Assembly (NCBI GenBank): GCA_964035575.1
Contig: OZ037904.1
Location: 248,001-312,000 of the forward strand
Source of the DNA: Rhynchopus sp. YZ270_cl-10
Lineage: Eukaryota > Euglenozoa > Diplonemea > Diplonemida > Diplonemidae
DNA length: 64,000 nt
Direction of reading: 5' to 3'
The position numbers and the translations under genes are program-made. This document shows, piece after piece, positions 22,866 through 33,762 of this stretch. The notes under the pieces were generated by a model. That model saw nothing but the letters and a program-made list of their open reading frames with translations, made no database searches and was not told the DNA's origin. How positions within the stretch are numbered: the first letter of the stretch is position 1; every line of letters begins with the position of its first letter.

Positions 22866-24450
22866 AATAATGGGGTGGTTGCCTGCTTAATAGGGAGGTA
22901 ATTCTTACGCAGAATATAACCCCAAGGCTGGTGTGTCTGTGTGTACTGAAAATAGGTGGTGGTATAGATGAGATGTGAGGAAAATGATGCAAAAAAAAAA
23001 GAGGGATTTTTTTTTAACTATGCAGATATTGATTGGATTTGGGGTATTTTTAGGAAATGGGTGGGGGAACGCAGTAAGGAAAAGCACAGCGCACCTCTGC
23101 ATCCCTTTGTATCAAATCACTGAATCATCACCACTTAGACTGAGACACTTTTTAAAAGGAGAGTAAATGGGGGGAAATGCAAACACTCTGTGATAGCATA
23201 ACAAAGAAGATTGACTTGAAGTACGCCCTCTCGTGGCAGTGTACCAAAAAAAAGAAGAAAACGTATTAAGATGTGGATAGAGGCTGGGGTGTGATCAATA
23301 GATGACCGCATCTTCTCTCTCTCTCTCTCGTTCAGAGAAAAGCCGTCTCAGGAGCCAGAAGAAAAAAAAAAATGAAAGGTTAATGAAGATGAACCTAAGC
23401 CTCTCGTGCTTTGGTCACCCTGAAATAATAGTAGTCACTGATGCAGGCATTTTGACTGGAGCGCCCGCGAACGCCCAGGAACGGCAACCCCATGAACGAC
23501 ACCAGCCCCCAGATGGAACAGCAACAACTACCCTGGTCAACAACAGAAATATGGAGAAGAAGTTGACTGACGAAAATACAAAAGCCCTCTCGTGGCAGTG
23601 TATAAAAAGAAGAGCGTGACAAAGAAAGCACAGATGAATGCCTCTCGACACACATCTTTGAAAAAAGAGGAAACGGTTATTGATTGCAGATACCTACAAA
23701 AGAAAAGCGTGTCATGAACACCTAAGCCTCTCACCCTGCTAGGATGACATACACTATCTTACAACAGAAATTGAAGTTATTGATGCAGGCACTTCCGACT
23801 GACCCACGATGCCAGCTATCCGGATGAAAGCACAAAAAAAAAAAGGGTGCGTAAGATGAACCTACATTCCTCTCATCCTGCCAGGAGAGACCTAATGAAC
23901 GCTGAGTGCCTTTGTATATGCTGACACCAAGAGTTATAGGGGTCCATAGTCATAGAAAAGAAAAAGACAAAAGCCAAGAGGGAGCACACCCTCTTTACAT
24001 ACAAAAGGGGATAGAAGAAAACAAAAGATTCGTCTTGTAAAAGACCAGGGCTTTTGCTTCTTCATACTAGATCATATTGGGGGGGAAAGAAGGAATCTAC
24101 GAGGAAAAGAGAGGGCTTTGTGAGGTGATTCTAAGCTGAAATCATGTCACGTTGTCACCTAAAAAGACAACTGAAAAAAGGTGCTGAATAAGACGCACCT
24201 TAAAGAACACCCGCGGCTATGTGGAAGACAAATACAACGGTGGGTATGGGTCATCACCTGCGTTTGATTGATGTCAACAGCACATGAACCTGATTCAGAC
24301 ATTTTTTTGTGTGAATATCAGCGATCCCGCACACTTGCTGCCCCAATGGCAAAAAAACTGAAACAGACCGTCTTAGAAAACAAAGAGAAGAGCTTGGGTA
24401 AAGAGGTCAGATGACATCACAGTCACCTTTAGCAAAAAAAAGATACTTAA
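22866..24450. other. intergenic DNA rich in short hairpin repeats
   Basis: No gene seen. Several copies of families B, C and D lie in a row (about 23212, 23381, 23560, 23710, 23776, 23857), for example GATGAACCTAAGCCTCTCGT near 23388. The region is a good place to define their unit ends. Confidence 0.6.
22896..22926 (-). promoter_or_regulatory. conserved upstream motif, copy 2
   Basis: On the minus strand it reads TTGGGGTTATATTCTGCGTA then AGAATTACCTCCCTATTAAG, ending 33 bp before the channel ATG at 22865. Same core as at 5760, 30152 and 44375. Confidence 0.5.
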
Positions 24451-25297
24451 ATATGGGTCCGTCCGGAAACCCTCCTGGTAAGATTCATCCTTTTGGGGTT
24501 TTTTGAGGTTTTTCTGCTCAAAACACCCAAACAACCCAATTTTTTGATACCCACCATACACCTACCACCCCAGAGGGCATATTTTGGGCATTTATTTTTG
24601 TTTATTTCCCCTCCCCCCCTTTTTACTTATATTTTTTTACGTATTTTTTGGAAGAAAAAAACGTGGCAATGACAGCAGTGAAGTTCACTTTTTTGTCGAG
24701 AAACACGGTAAGAATGAGTGCGACGCACACTTGGTGTCGTTTCGAACCCTCTCTCTGATGATTCTTGTTGTCAGGAGATCCTTACCGTAGGGGTCATTGT
24801 CGGTGCCCTGCGCGAGCTTCCCCACACAGAGGCCTTTGTTATCTCATTCCCTCGTACTCATACGTATCAGTGCACCCTTCTTTCCATCAATCTCTTTTCG
24901 TCTGTGTACTGCTACCCGAGCAACGGTCGTGTCATTTCAGCTAGCGTGTACTCTGACACGGAGGGAACCTGTATTTACTATGGAGTCTCCACATCCAAGG
25001 TGACCCGCAAAGCAAAAGTCCCTGGCATTGATCCAGTAGATTTGACAGAGGTCAATGAAACCTTGTCAAGGTGGCATGGCAGGATTAAGAGAAAGAGAGA
25101 AGAGATCCAGAAGAACGACAATAAAAGGCTGAAAATCTGATTAAAAAAGCGAAAATATAGCCTCAGACCCCCCAAAAAACCTATTTTCATATCAGAATAT
25201 CACCTAGATGCACTTTTTGTGGGGGGCATCATCAAAAAAACCCAAAAATACCCAAAAGGATGAATCTTACCAGAGGGGTTTCCGGACGAGTCCATAT
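24451..25297 (+). mobile_element. TIR element, 847 bp, carrying a spliced gene
   Basis: The left end (ATATGGGTCCGTCCGGAAAC, then CCTCCTGGTAAGATTCATCC) and the complement of the right end (ATATGGACTCGTCCGGAAAC, then CCCTCTGGTAAGATTCATCC) agree over about 45 bp with four or five differences. Between them lies a small two-exon plus-strand gene, the only clear plus-strand gene with an intron in the window. No target-site duplication was recognised. This is either a new type of small DNA element with its own gene, or an element that captured a host gene. Confidence 0.75.
24669..25140 (+). CDS. unknown two-exon protein inside a TIR element
   Basis: Exons 24669-24707 and 24775-25140 join in phase 0 across a 67-bp intron (donor GTAAGA, acceptor TTGTCAG) to give 134 residues: MTAVKFTFLSRNT joined to EILTVGVIVGALRELPHTEA and so on. 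The middle looks like a beta-rich fold (CTLLSINLFSSVYC, GRVISASVYSDTEGTCIYY). The C-terminus is basic and resembles a nuclear-localisation signal (RIKRKREEIQ, NKRLK). I do not recognise the family. It shows no transposase DDE pattern, no RNase H motif and no zinc finger, and at 134 residues is too small for a usual transposase. Its position midway between two TIRs suggests it travels with the element. The clean frame and intron argue that it is not random. Confidence 0.65.
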
Positions 25298-25315
25298 GAA
25301 AATGGAACGCAATAC

Positions 25316-25371
25316 TGGTGTGGCTAAAGGGGGGTTATTCGCACTTCTTGCGCCTCCATTCAGCCACACCA
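25316..25371. repeat. MITE of the GGTGTGGCTGA family
   Basis: CTGGTGTGGCTAAAGG at the left and CATTCAGCCACACCA at the right are inverted ends of a 56-bp hairpin, sitting 18 bp outside the right end of the 24451-25297 element. Confidence 0.85.
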
Positions 25372-25458
25372 ACTGCACTTAGCCTCCACACCATTCCACT
25401 CTCCAAAATTTATTTATTTTTTAGAAACTACGACCCAACTAACTGTGTTCCCTCCCCT

Positions 25459-26891
25459 CTAGGCTGCCATATCGTCTTGATACCGTGCTGACATAGAGGC
25501 GATCTTCCTCCGCAGGAGGTTGCCTGCTGATGCTGGACGTCGTGCGGTGCTGGCACGGGCGGGGGAGTTGGTGCTTGGGGGATGCGGGGTTTGGCGGCCA
25601 CTTCCTGACCCCCCTCCTCCTCCCCCCCCTCCCACGTGACCTTCTCTGGGAAGGTCCACAACCTTGACACGCACACTACCCCCACTGCCACTACCGCTCG
25701 AGGCGCTGTTAGAAGGTGGAGTAGGGGTGAGGCTGTGTGTCACCCGCAGCCACTCTGCCGTTCGTACTGCACAGTCGCTTCGCTTCACCTTCACCTCCGG
25801 CGGGTTCGGTGGCGGTGGAGGAGTCTGTGGTGGTGCAACCTTGCTGGCATCCCTTTGCATGCGTGCTTCAGCACGTCTGTCTTCTTCATCTCTTTTTTGT
25901 TTTAAGGCAAGCTCCGCTTTCCAGTCTAAAGTGCGTAAACAGTTTTCCCAGCTTTTGTCTGCCCAGATTTGATCGGGGGAGCCTTCGTACCCATCAGACC
26001 AAGGCATGACCCGGACAATCTTCGGGCGGGAGAGACGTACCACTTTTTGCTCCAGCTTTTCAAAGGGGAGCCCTTCGCCGGGTTCTCGCAGGGCTCGTTC
26101 GAGAACACCGCGTGTCTTAGAGGCACAGTCGCTGTCGGCAGCGATCTTGCGGAGAGCGGATGCGATGTGTGCGTCAAGCCGCTTGAAACCACCCTCTGCG
26201 TAGGTCTTCTTTGGCTTCGCACGTCGTTCAATCTTCTTACGGCGTTCGTTGCGTTCTAAGAAGATCTGCAGAAAAGAAGGTATGCTGACCACAAAGCATC
26301 GAGAGTATCTAAAAGAAAGCGATGACTACAGTAGGACAATATTGGCGACCAAAAAAATTGCAAGAAAACCCCCCAAAATCCGTTGGTCGCCAAGTTTCTT
26401 GTCCAAATGTAAGTCAAAAAAAAAACTACAAAATCAAGTGAATAGCATACCCTCTTAAACCTCTGCAAGGATACTTTCTGCATGCGTGCTGCATCACAGA
26501 GAGTCCCTGTTTTCTGCCATTCCCAGCGGTGGATGCGTTTTTTTGAGGGGCGAGAGGGCTGTATGTGATGATGGGTAGGGTTGGGGAGGAGTGCAACCTT
26601 AAGCAGACACAAACGGAGCTTCTTGTTACTATGGTTAGCAACAAAAATTGTAACAAAAAGCTCTAGCTTTGTGGGGGGGAAAGCTTGTTGCCGGAGGGTA
26701 AAGGCAAAGGTCACCACCGAGGCAGTGCATACCTTGTTCGGTACAGGGTCGCCCTTAGGAGAGAGGCCCGATAGCTCCTTAATGGTGTTCAGAGTTGAGA
26801 CGTTATGAGGGTGCACGTAGCTGTGCTGCGGCTCGTCGGGCAGTGCCAGTTGGCACCCCGAATAGGTGAATACCTGTGTATGTCGGTCCAT
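25459..26891 (-). CDS. unknown three-exon basic/low-complexity protein
   Basis: Exons 26733-26891, 26451-26513 and 25459-26265 are all joined in phase 0 (donors GTATGC; acceptors GGCAG and CTGCAG) and give 342 residues. I do not recognise it. The N-terminal 53 residues are uncharged. A strongly basic, likely helical stretch follows the last join (IFLERNERRKKIERRAKPKK). A mixed region with a charged helix (KQKRDEEDRRAEARMQRDAS) follows. The last 110 residues are Pro-, Gly- and Ser-rich with a basic end (RRPASAGNLLRRKIASMSAR). No enzyme motif is visible. A coiled-coil or cytoskeleton-associated role is possible but unproven. A GTACGT inside the last exon could be an alternative donor, but the frame stays open and coding-like beyond it. 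Confidence 0.65.
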
Positions 26892-27327
26892 TGTACACCC
26901 CCGCAACCACCCTTTTTTTCTGTTCGGTGTTTTGTGCGTCGTGGTTTAAAAATAATCGAAATAATTGGGGGGGCTCTTTTGTTGGCGTTTTTCTCAGAGA
27001 AGGTTGAACAATAAAGACAGTTGCATCTCCACGGACACAACATTTGAAAACCACAAGGTTTCTTTTGAGATTCCTTTAGAAAAAAATGAAAATATCCCAA
27101 ATTCAGTTTTTCGAAAAAAAAAATGGACTCATCGCAGAAACAACCCTGAATAAAACCTTGAACAAGAAGAAAAATGAATGCACCTCTCACTCTCACTCTC
27201 TCAGCATCTAAGAGAAAAAAACAAAACAAAAGACCAAAAAAAAAAAAAACTGAGAAACGCCCCCCTCTCTCTCTCTCTCTCTTCTCGTCTTTTTCTCCTC
27301 ACCCCTTCCCCATTTTTTTTTCTTTTT
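26892..27327. other. intergenic DNA between the unknown gene and TELO2
   Basis: Low-complexity CT-rich tracts (27180-27320) and A-runs; nothing recognised. Confidence 0.6.
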
Positions 27328-30028
27328 TCAGAGCATCTGAATCATAGGCATGCTGCTTTGAGAAGGCGCGACGATACCCCCTGATGGCATTGCTGCCCCC
27401 ACGACATCATCCAACCGCCTTTGCACTGCCACCATCAACGATGCAGCTACGGACGCACATGAGGTGTCCCCTTTGCCCTTCTTTCCATAACGCACCTCCT
27501 GCGCAACTGCAACCCAACTATTCAACATAGGAAGCATCTCCGCGGTGATGACCGGCAATGACAAAATCGTTGCCGCAGCGCAGGCCAGCACATTTGCCAC
27601 GATAAACGCTTCGCTGTGCCCTGCAATTTGATATACAAAGTCCAAAATAACCCGCAAAACCGCTTCCGCATCTCCTCCTGCCCGACACCCATGCAAAAGC
27701 TCTCCCATATGCCACAAATACCTCAACAACTCTGCTAATACCAATACATCATCAGACGCCACAGGGTTGAAGTGACTCCTATCCGTTGTCCCGACTAGGT
27801 TATACACAAACACTGCACAGCAACTGTCCAATCCGTTTGTATACTCTACGACCCCTCCTTGTTTCCGTGCACTCCTTTTTGTCTTTGTTTCTAACCTTTC
27901 TAAGACGGTTTCTCGAATTTGCACTTCGCGGGAATCATCGAAGATTGGAGGGTATTCACGGCGTGTTCGTACAGAGGCTACCCCTTTAGAATAAATAAGG
28001 GTTGGGTCGGATGAAGCAGTGGGTAAAGGATTCGCTTCAGGAGCCTTTTGCAAGCGTAGCCGAGAGGCTGAAGCAGAAAGAAGTTTTAATGCTTCAATTC
28101 GTTGGATTGTACTCATGTTGGGCCCCCAAATTTTGTCAACCAAATGACGTACACAAATTGAAGGGAGTTTGGAAAGAAGTAAAACAAGAGATTCCTCCTT
28201 ATTTGCATCAAAGGTGTCCACGTTGTATTGATTTTGGAGATGCAGAAGGGCCTGGAAAAGAGCAGGGCCCACAGCGGTCACTTCGTCGATTCGTTCAGAG
28301 GCAAGACGGAGGGGAAGTTCTTCGAGTACTTCGGTGAGTTTGGCCGCGTCTTCCATTTTACCTTGTAAGAAGGAGAGCGCGTCTTGCAGTAATATGGGTG
28401 GTTTGATATTTGTGGTATGGTTTTGGATGGGTTTTACAACCTCCGCTTCGTCTTCGGAGCTCCAGAACCCTGCAGAGTCGGTGTCGTCGCCGGTCTCATC
28501 AGCAACACTACCGTTTTGCTTCTCATCTTCAGAATTGTCATCGAATCCAAAAGCGTCTTCTGCACCAATCTCTTCGAGGTCTTCTGGTGGTGCGATCTTT
28601 TTTGGTTTTTTTTGTGGAATTTCTGGTGTATTGTTGTTATCATTATTGCTATGCGAAATCCTCCAATCACACCGTTCTGACAGCCAATTCTCATATGCAA
28701 GAGGGTGGTCTTCAAACGACGCTGGTTCATCTGGGGTCAAAACCATCGAGAGGCACCTCGCTGCAATGCAAGCAAGCTTTCTATGAGAAGGCAGAGGAGA
28801 CGAAAGCCGGGTACTAACACCTTGAAGAATTGGGGAGAGAAGGCGGGCGGAGGTCGATTGAAGCACTTCAGCAGGGGTGTGCTGAATGCAATACACCGAC
28901 GCATGGCACAACGACTCTGGACTGTGATGCAAATTTCTGACATCCGAAAATTTCACCACAACCCTTCTCCTCAGCTCTTCTGATACCATTCCTTCTAATG
29001 GTTCAAGCAATGACGGCAAACCTCTTTGAACCTCTATTTCTGCAGTCCCCGCCAGCTTAATGCTACCAGACGAAACTATCTTTGATGCTCCAGCCACGGC
29101 TTCAAATATCACATCTACCGCTCTTCTTGCCCTTTCCGCTTCAGTTACCACATCACTTAATGGCCCCTCCTCAGAAAACCCTTTGGTAGATGACGTCAAC
29201 GCTTTACACAGTGCTGAAGCAATATGGTGTGCCGGTTCGGTCTCTCCATTTGTCACAGATATTTCGGATAGAAGAATGGTTTCGATAATGCAAGAGATTG
29301 CCGTGCGTTCTGGGGATGAAAACGGGGAGATTGGGTTGCCTGAAGAGAGATCAGGGCTGTCATTTTGACGGCCCAAAATGATAGCCCGGTGTACCGTTCG
29401 TTGTAGCAGATAGGTGGTCGAATCGGTGTCCAATTGAACCGCCGTTTCTGCATACAGTCGTGGTCTCTGCATCACATAGGACACCGCATACGCGAAGCAC
29501 CCTCTCCTCTTCAACACCATCAACGTCGCCACCAAACCCCCAACATCCTTCCCTGCTAGCACCCCGCACATCACCTTTGCCACTACCAAACGCGACCATC
29601 CGACTTGATCCCGAAGAATCCCTGGCAAATCCTTTAGTGCAATTGACTCGCGTGGCTTGATGATATTTACTTGCTCGACTGCAGCGGTAATGAATGCGGC
29701 TGACACTGAAGCTTCAGGTCCGGTTGTTTCGTTTCGGCAAGCTACGGCAAGTGCATTAGAGGTTCGATCAGGTATTGCAAGAAGAAGGCGGGTCAGGTCA
29801 GGGATAGCTGCAGGAATGGAGGGTGAAGTAGCTGAGGGCTGGGGTGATGCGAGAACCACAACCTCCTTCTCAAGAGCGTGCTCGACAGCGCCTACAAGCT
29901 CCACACCACGGTATGCACAGTCGCTCTCCAGAAAGGAACGTCTACTGCTGGAGGCCCCGCTACGCCCTGCAGACACAACCTCTTCAAGCGAAGCACAGTA
30001 CGCAGCAAGGCATTCACGCACCGTGGAA

Positions 30029-30059
<31 letters not shown>

Positions 30060-30075
30060 CTGCAGTAAGTGACAT
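27328..30075 (-). CDS. TELO2: Tel2/TELO2, telomere length regulation (TTT complex) protein
   Basis: A single 915-residue frame starting at the ATG at 30075, after which come MSLTAA and a serine run. The N-terminal two thirds are helical HEAT-like repeats. An acidic linker follows (EDLEEIGAEDAFGFDDNSED). The conserved Tel2 C-terminal domain, roughly residues 560-680, includes PPILLQDALSFLQGK, a repeated LPLRLASERIDEV pattern, LFQALLHLQNQYNVD and STIQRIEALKLLSASASRL, the order and spacing typical of the family. Tel2 works with Tti1 and Tti2 and HSP90 to mature PIKK kinases such as ATM, ATR and mTOR. No intron is needed, unlike most neighbours. The identification rests on the C-terminal domain; the N-terminal part alone would not be diagnostic. 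Confidence 0.8.
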
Positions 30076-30151
30076 TTTTATTATTATTGCGTTTTGTGTT
30101 CCCCTTTTGTTCCCCCCCACTGAAGCATGGTGTTGTGATGTGGTTAATGAT

Positions 30152-30178
30152 GAGGGTAATTCTTGAGAATATGGTGTT
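30152..30178 (-). promoter_or_regulatory. conserved upstream motif, copy 3 (shorter)
   Basis: Minus strand: ACACCATATTCTCAAGAATT then ACCCTCATCATTAACC. It lies 77 bp before the TELO2 ATG. The GCGC of the other copies is missing, but the ATTCT...AAGAATTACC core and the following ATTAACC are kept. Confidence 0.45.
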
Positions 30179-30243
30179 GAGATGTGTTCAAAAGGGTGTA
30201 CAATGCTAGCCCCGCATGAAGAAAGCATGATAAAAAAAATTCT

Positions 30244-30313
30244 GATGGTGTGGCTGACGACCCCAAAATAGCAGAAAGTAGCACAAAATAGCACCCCCTT
30301 TCAGCCACACCAT
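30244..30313. repeat. MITE of the GGTGTGGCTGA family
   Basis: Ends GATGGTGTGGCTGA and TCAGCCACACCATC are perfect inverted repeats around ACGACCCCAAAATAGCAGAA-type filler; about 70 bp long. Confidence 0.9.
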
Positions 30314-30562
30314 CTGAGGTAAATGAGTGGGAATTTCTGGAGTGCAGTGGATAGGGAAATGGGGTAGAAAAAAAAAATAATCAGTGTTTTAATCGGTGGC
30401 AAGGTGTGCTGTGTGAGTAGGGGGGGAGGGTGCGGTTGCGGGGGGCGCACGACACACAAAAAGAAAAATCATTTTTTTTTTTATATAGTAACGATGATAC
30501 TGAGCCTCTGCTTCGTCACCTTAAAGGCGTATTCATCTAGAGTTGTTCTTCTTACACGATTG

Positions 30563-30670
30563 TCAAGGTCCAGGTAGGTGAGCAACTCTGGGTGAAAAAA
30601 AAAGTGGATGTGCAAACTGCACACCCGCTTTTTTGCTCACCCAGAGTTGCTCACCCTACCTGGACCTTGA
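30563..30670. repeat. perfect foldback, arms about 34 bp
   Basis: TCAAGGTCCAGGTAGGTGAG and onward GCAACTCTGGGTGA is mirrored by its complement ending TGGACCTTGA; only one inserted base separates the arms. Such near-identity between arms implies a young or gene-converted hairpin. Confidence 0.9.
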
Positions 30671-31201
30671 AAACCGTGTTCAGTCGTATCGCCTAGTGTT
30701 TTTCAAAAAGAACTTTTTTTTTGTGTGTGGGAAACGGAACGTTTAGGGTTAAGTGGAGAAAGGGGGGTGGGGATCGAATTCGATCAGATACCGTCGTAGT
30801 CCAGTGCTACTGGTCTTCAGTATGAGGGAGGCAATCGGTGCCCATAAAAAAAGGAAAAAAAGGAATAGTTATTGATGCAGGCACACCTCCGACTGACCCA
30901 GTGTACGATGCCAGCCATCCGGATGAAAGCACAAAAAAAAGAAAAATTGTAAGATGAATGCATGGGTGTTCCTAAGACGGAATACGAATACCACTTTTGG
31001 GATCGTGCACTTTTTTTTCTACAGGGATTCCCTTAGGGAAGAAAAAAAAGAGCAGACGGGTAACTAAGAGACTTTAGAACGGTCTTTTTCACTGAGTGAG
31101 GTGCCCGTGAACTGGGATGGAATGAAACAGCACAAAAAAGACATTTTCCTCCTTGTAGGACGAACCCCCAAATAAAATTTTTCGCCTCCTGCGGACACCC
31201 C

Positions 31202-31288
31202 GTGTACTGTGTACTGTGTACTGTGTACTGTGTACTGTGTACTGTGTACTGTGTACTGTGTACTGTGTACTGTGTACTGTGTACTGTG
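31202..31288 (+). repeat. satellite, 7-bp unit GTACTGT, about 12 copies
   Basis: Perfect GTACTGT array. The GTAC core links it to the arrays at 745, 7267, 8026 and 44964. Confidence 0.97.
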
Positions 31289-32917
31289 CGGTTATGCAGC
31301 CACGCCAATTTCTTTATAGTACCACCGCTGAACGCTCGGATCACCAAAAATTCAAATAAGACCAGTTTTGGGATGTTTTGACCCTGTTTTTGACCCCCAA
31401 AGGGGAAGCCTACCCAAAGAAAAATAGTGGAATACGGACCCGATTTTCCCCCGAAAACCCCCGGAATACGGAACACCCATGGATGAATGTGTCTCTCGTG
31501 CACACACATCGAAAAAAAGAAGTAATTTTTTTGGTGAGATAAGTCTCTCGTTACTTAGTCACGAAAAAAATTTGCGTGATTTTTTAGACCACCACCCAAG
31601 GGGTCGCAAACCAAAATAAAACCTCAAAAAAAATGCATCGGAAAGATAAAAAAAAAAAAAAAAAAAAACAGTTGTGTTAGATGAAGCTTATCTTCTCTTA
31701 GAGGTATCAGACCCGATTCTCAAGGGGGGTCTTGTATTGTCACCCTCAGTAATAGTAGACAAGGTCACCTTTGAAAAATGTCCACAAAGAAAAAAAAAAA
31801 ATATAAGATGAACCTAAGCCTCTCACCTTGAAAATAGAAAAAATAGAAAAACTAAAAAAAGAGAGAAACGTTGTTGTGTAGCGGGGGACAAGGAAAAATG
31901 CCAGACTTTAATTTTTTTTGTACTCGTATCGAAAGACCATGAATTAGCAGCTAGGGGGACAGAGTCACTACGAGTGCACATGTTGTTTTTTTTTTGCATC
32001 TTCATCCCAAGACAAAGAAAAAAATAGAGAAATATAGTGGCTATCTTGCTCAGTCGCCATTTTAAAAAAAAAGAAGTGAAGTTGACAGTGGAAACACCTT
32101 GTCAGGACACACCAACAGGACGCAGGTATTTATTATCCGAGGGAAAAGTTGTTTCATATACTAACTATTCTACTGAATAGAAGGTATAATAAATAGGGTG
32201 CACTAAACGAGGGAAAAGTTGAAACTCCCTCAGAGAGCGCTCCCTTTGGCATAATGCACACGAGAGAAAAGAAGAAAAAAACAAATAAATAATGTGGTGA
32301 ACCTCTCAGGCACAACATCTTAGAAACACAAAACAATATTTTCATCATATGCAATCAATAAATTGATAGTATATGGTGAGGGATCAACAAAAATGGTCCC
32401 ATCTTTCTTTTTATGTTGTGTGTTTTGCAAAACGTAGAAAAGAAAAGTAAAATGTTTCGTGCACAAGTTGAAACTTCAGTAGATTGGTTTCTGATATTAA
32501 CCCTGTTTCAGTCCTAAGAATCATACAGTTGTATTCAAAAGGGTGGACATCTTCAGTGATTTCCCTTTAAATGGTGGGTGAATATCGTGAAACCGATGTT
32601 CGTGTGAACATTTGGTACCTTCTACTTCAGTTTTTTGTTTCGGGAATACACAAAATACAAAAGTTTTTTTTTTCTTTTTTCTTATTCCTTTCTCTGTCCT
32701 TACTGGATGTAATGTCTGATCACCAGGAGGAAGAGTAACCTAAAGAGTCTTGGTCTTGATGGCTGCCGTGTATACGTAAAGTATTCCGTGCAATAATTGC
32801 TACCAATCCAAACAAATACCAACACATCCTGTCTGTGTATCAGATAGAAAACCTCAGCAAACACACAAGAAAGAGAAATAAAATAAAAGTAAAAAATAGA
32901 AAAGTGTAAAACATAAA

Positions 32918-33275
32918 GGGAAGGCTCGTTTTTCCTTTTAATGTTACAAAGTAACAATAAACCATTTTTCCCGGTGACCCCCCCTCCCCACCCCCTATGT
33001 TACACGGAAAAACCGTTTTTCCGAATTTTCATTTATTGTAACAACAAGGCGCAGTGGACGTGCACATCCGAAAACACCCGCATTTGCATTTCCGGAATCC
33101 GTCCGCACTGTGGTGGGGTCAATCTGCCGAAATGGACAAGTTCTTGTTGTTGGAAAAAGCCACTTTTTCCCGCCATTGTTACAAAAAAAAAAGTTTTTTC
33201 CCCGGATTTCGGTCGGACCCCCTCCCCCCCCTTTATTGTTACTTTGTAACATTAAATGGAAAAACGAGCCTTCCC
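32918..33275. mobile_element. TIR element (MITE-like), 358 bp, with GGGGTCAAT core
   Basis: GGGAAGGCTCGTTTTTCC and TTTAATGTTACAAAGTAACA at the left are mirrored at the right end (TGTTACTTTGTAACATTAAA ... GAGCCTTCCC). The middle carries the conserved core with CATTTGCATTTCCGGAATCC and GGTGGGGTCAATCTGCCGAA (33077-33152). No coding capacity. Confidence 0.9.
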
Positions 33276-33762
33276 AAAACAAAACAAAAATCCGGAGAAT
33301 TTTCCAAAAAAAGAAAAGAAGGGCCACCGAGGACGCAAACTAAACTGTCCAAGCCATAACACCGCAATGCATTTCACCACACCCCCTTTGTTTCAATTCC
33401 TTTACTTCACCGTCGTGCCGCTTTCCCCCCCTCCCCCGCATATGGTATACACGTATAGTAATATAAACGCTTTCAGCACCAATGAAGGAACCTACTCACA
33501 GACCTGCCCCCATCCCTCCCCCCTCACCCACTCCCAAACCATTCCCCCATCCTTCACCACATGCACATCACTCCACTAGGTAAGAAAATACGCATATTTT
33601 TTTTTTTTCGACAATCATCTTCCAGGGATGTGTCATCATCACAGACATATTTTTCTTTTCAAAATTTTTTTGATAAATCAAGGGGTTCCAGGATTCTGGA
33701 GTTTTTTTTAAAAAATATGTTTTTCTGCAAACTCTCTCTCTCTTTCTCTCTCCCCCCTCCCC

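Larger units (their letters stand above)
30314..33762. other. gene-free repeat region
   Basis: No gene found in 3.4 kb. It holds a 108-bp foldback (30563-30670), a family C repeat (30871-30933), a 7-bp satellite (31202-31288), several family D copies (near 30490, 31800), an A- and CT-rich background and a TIR element at 32918-33275. Confidence 0.6.
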
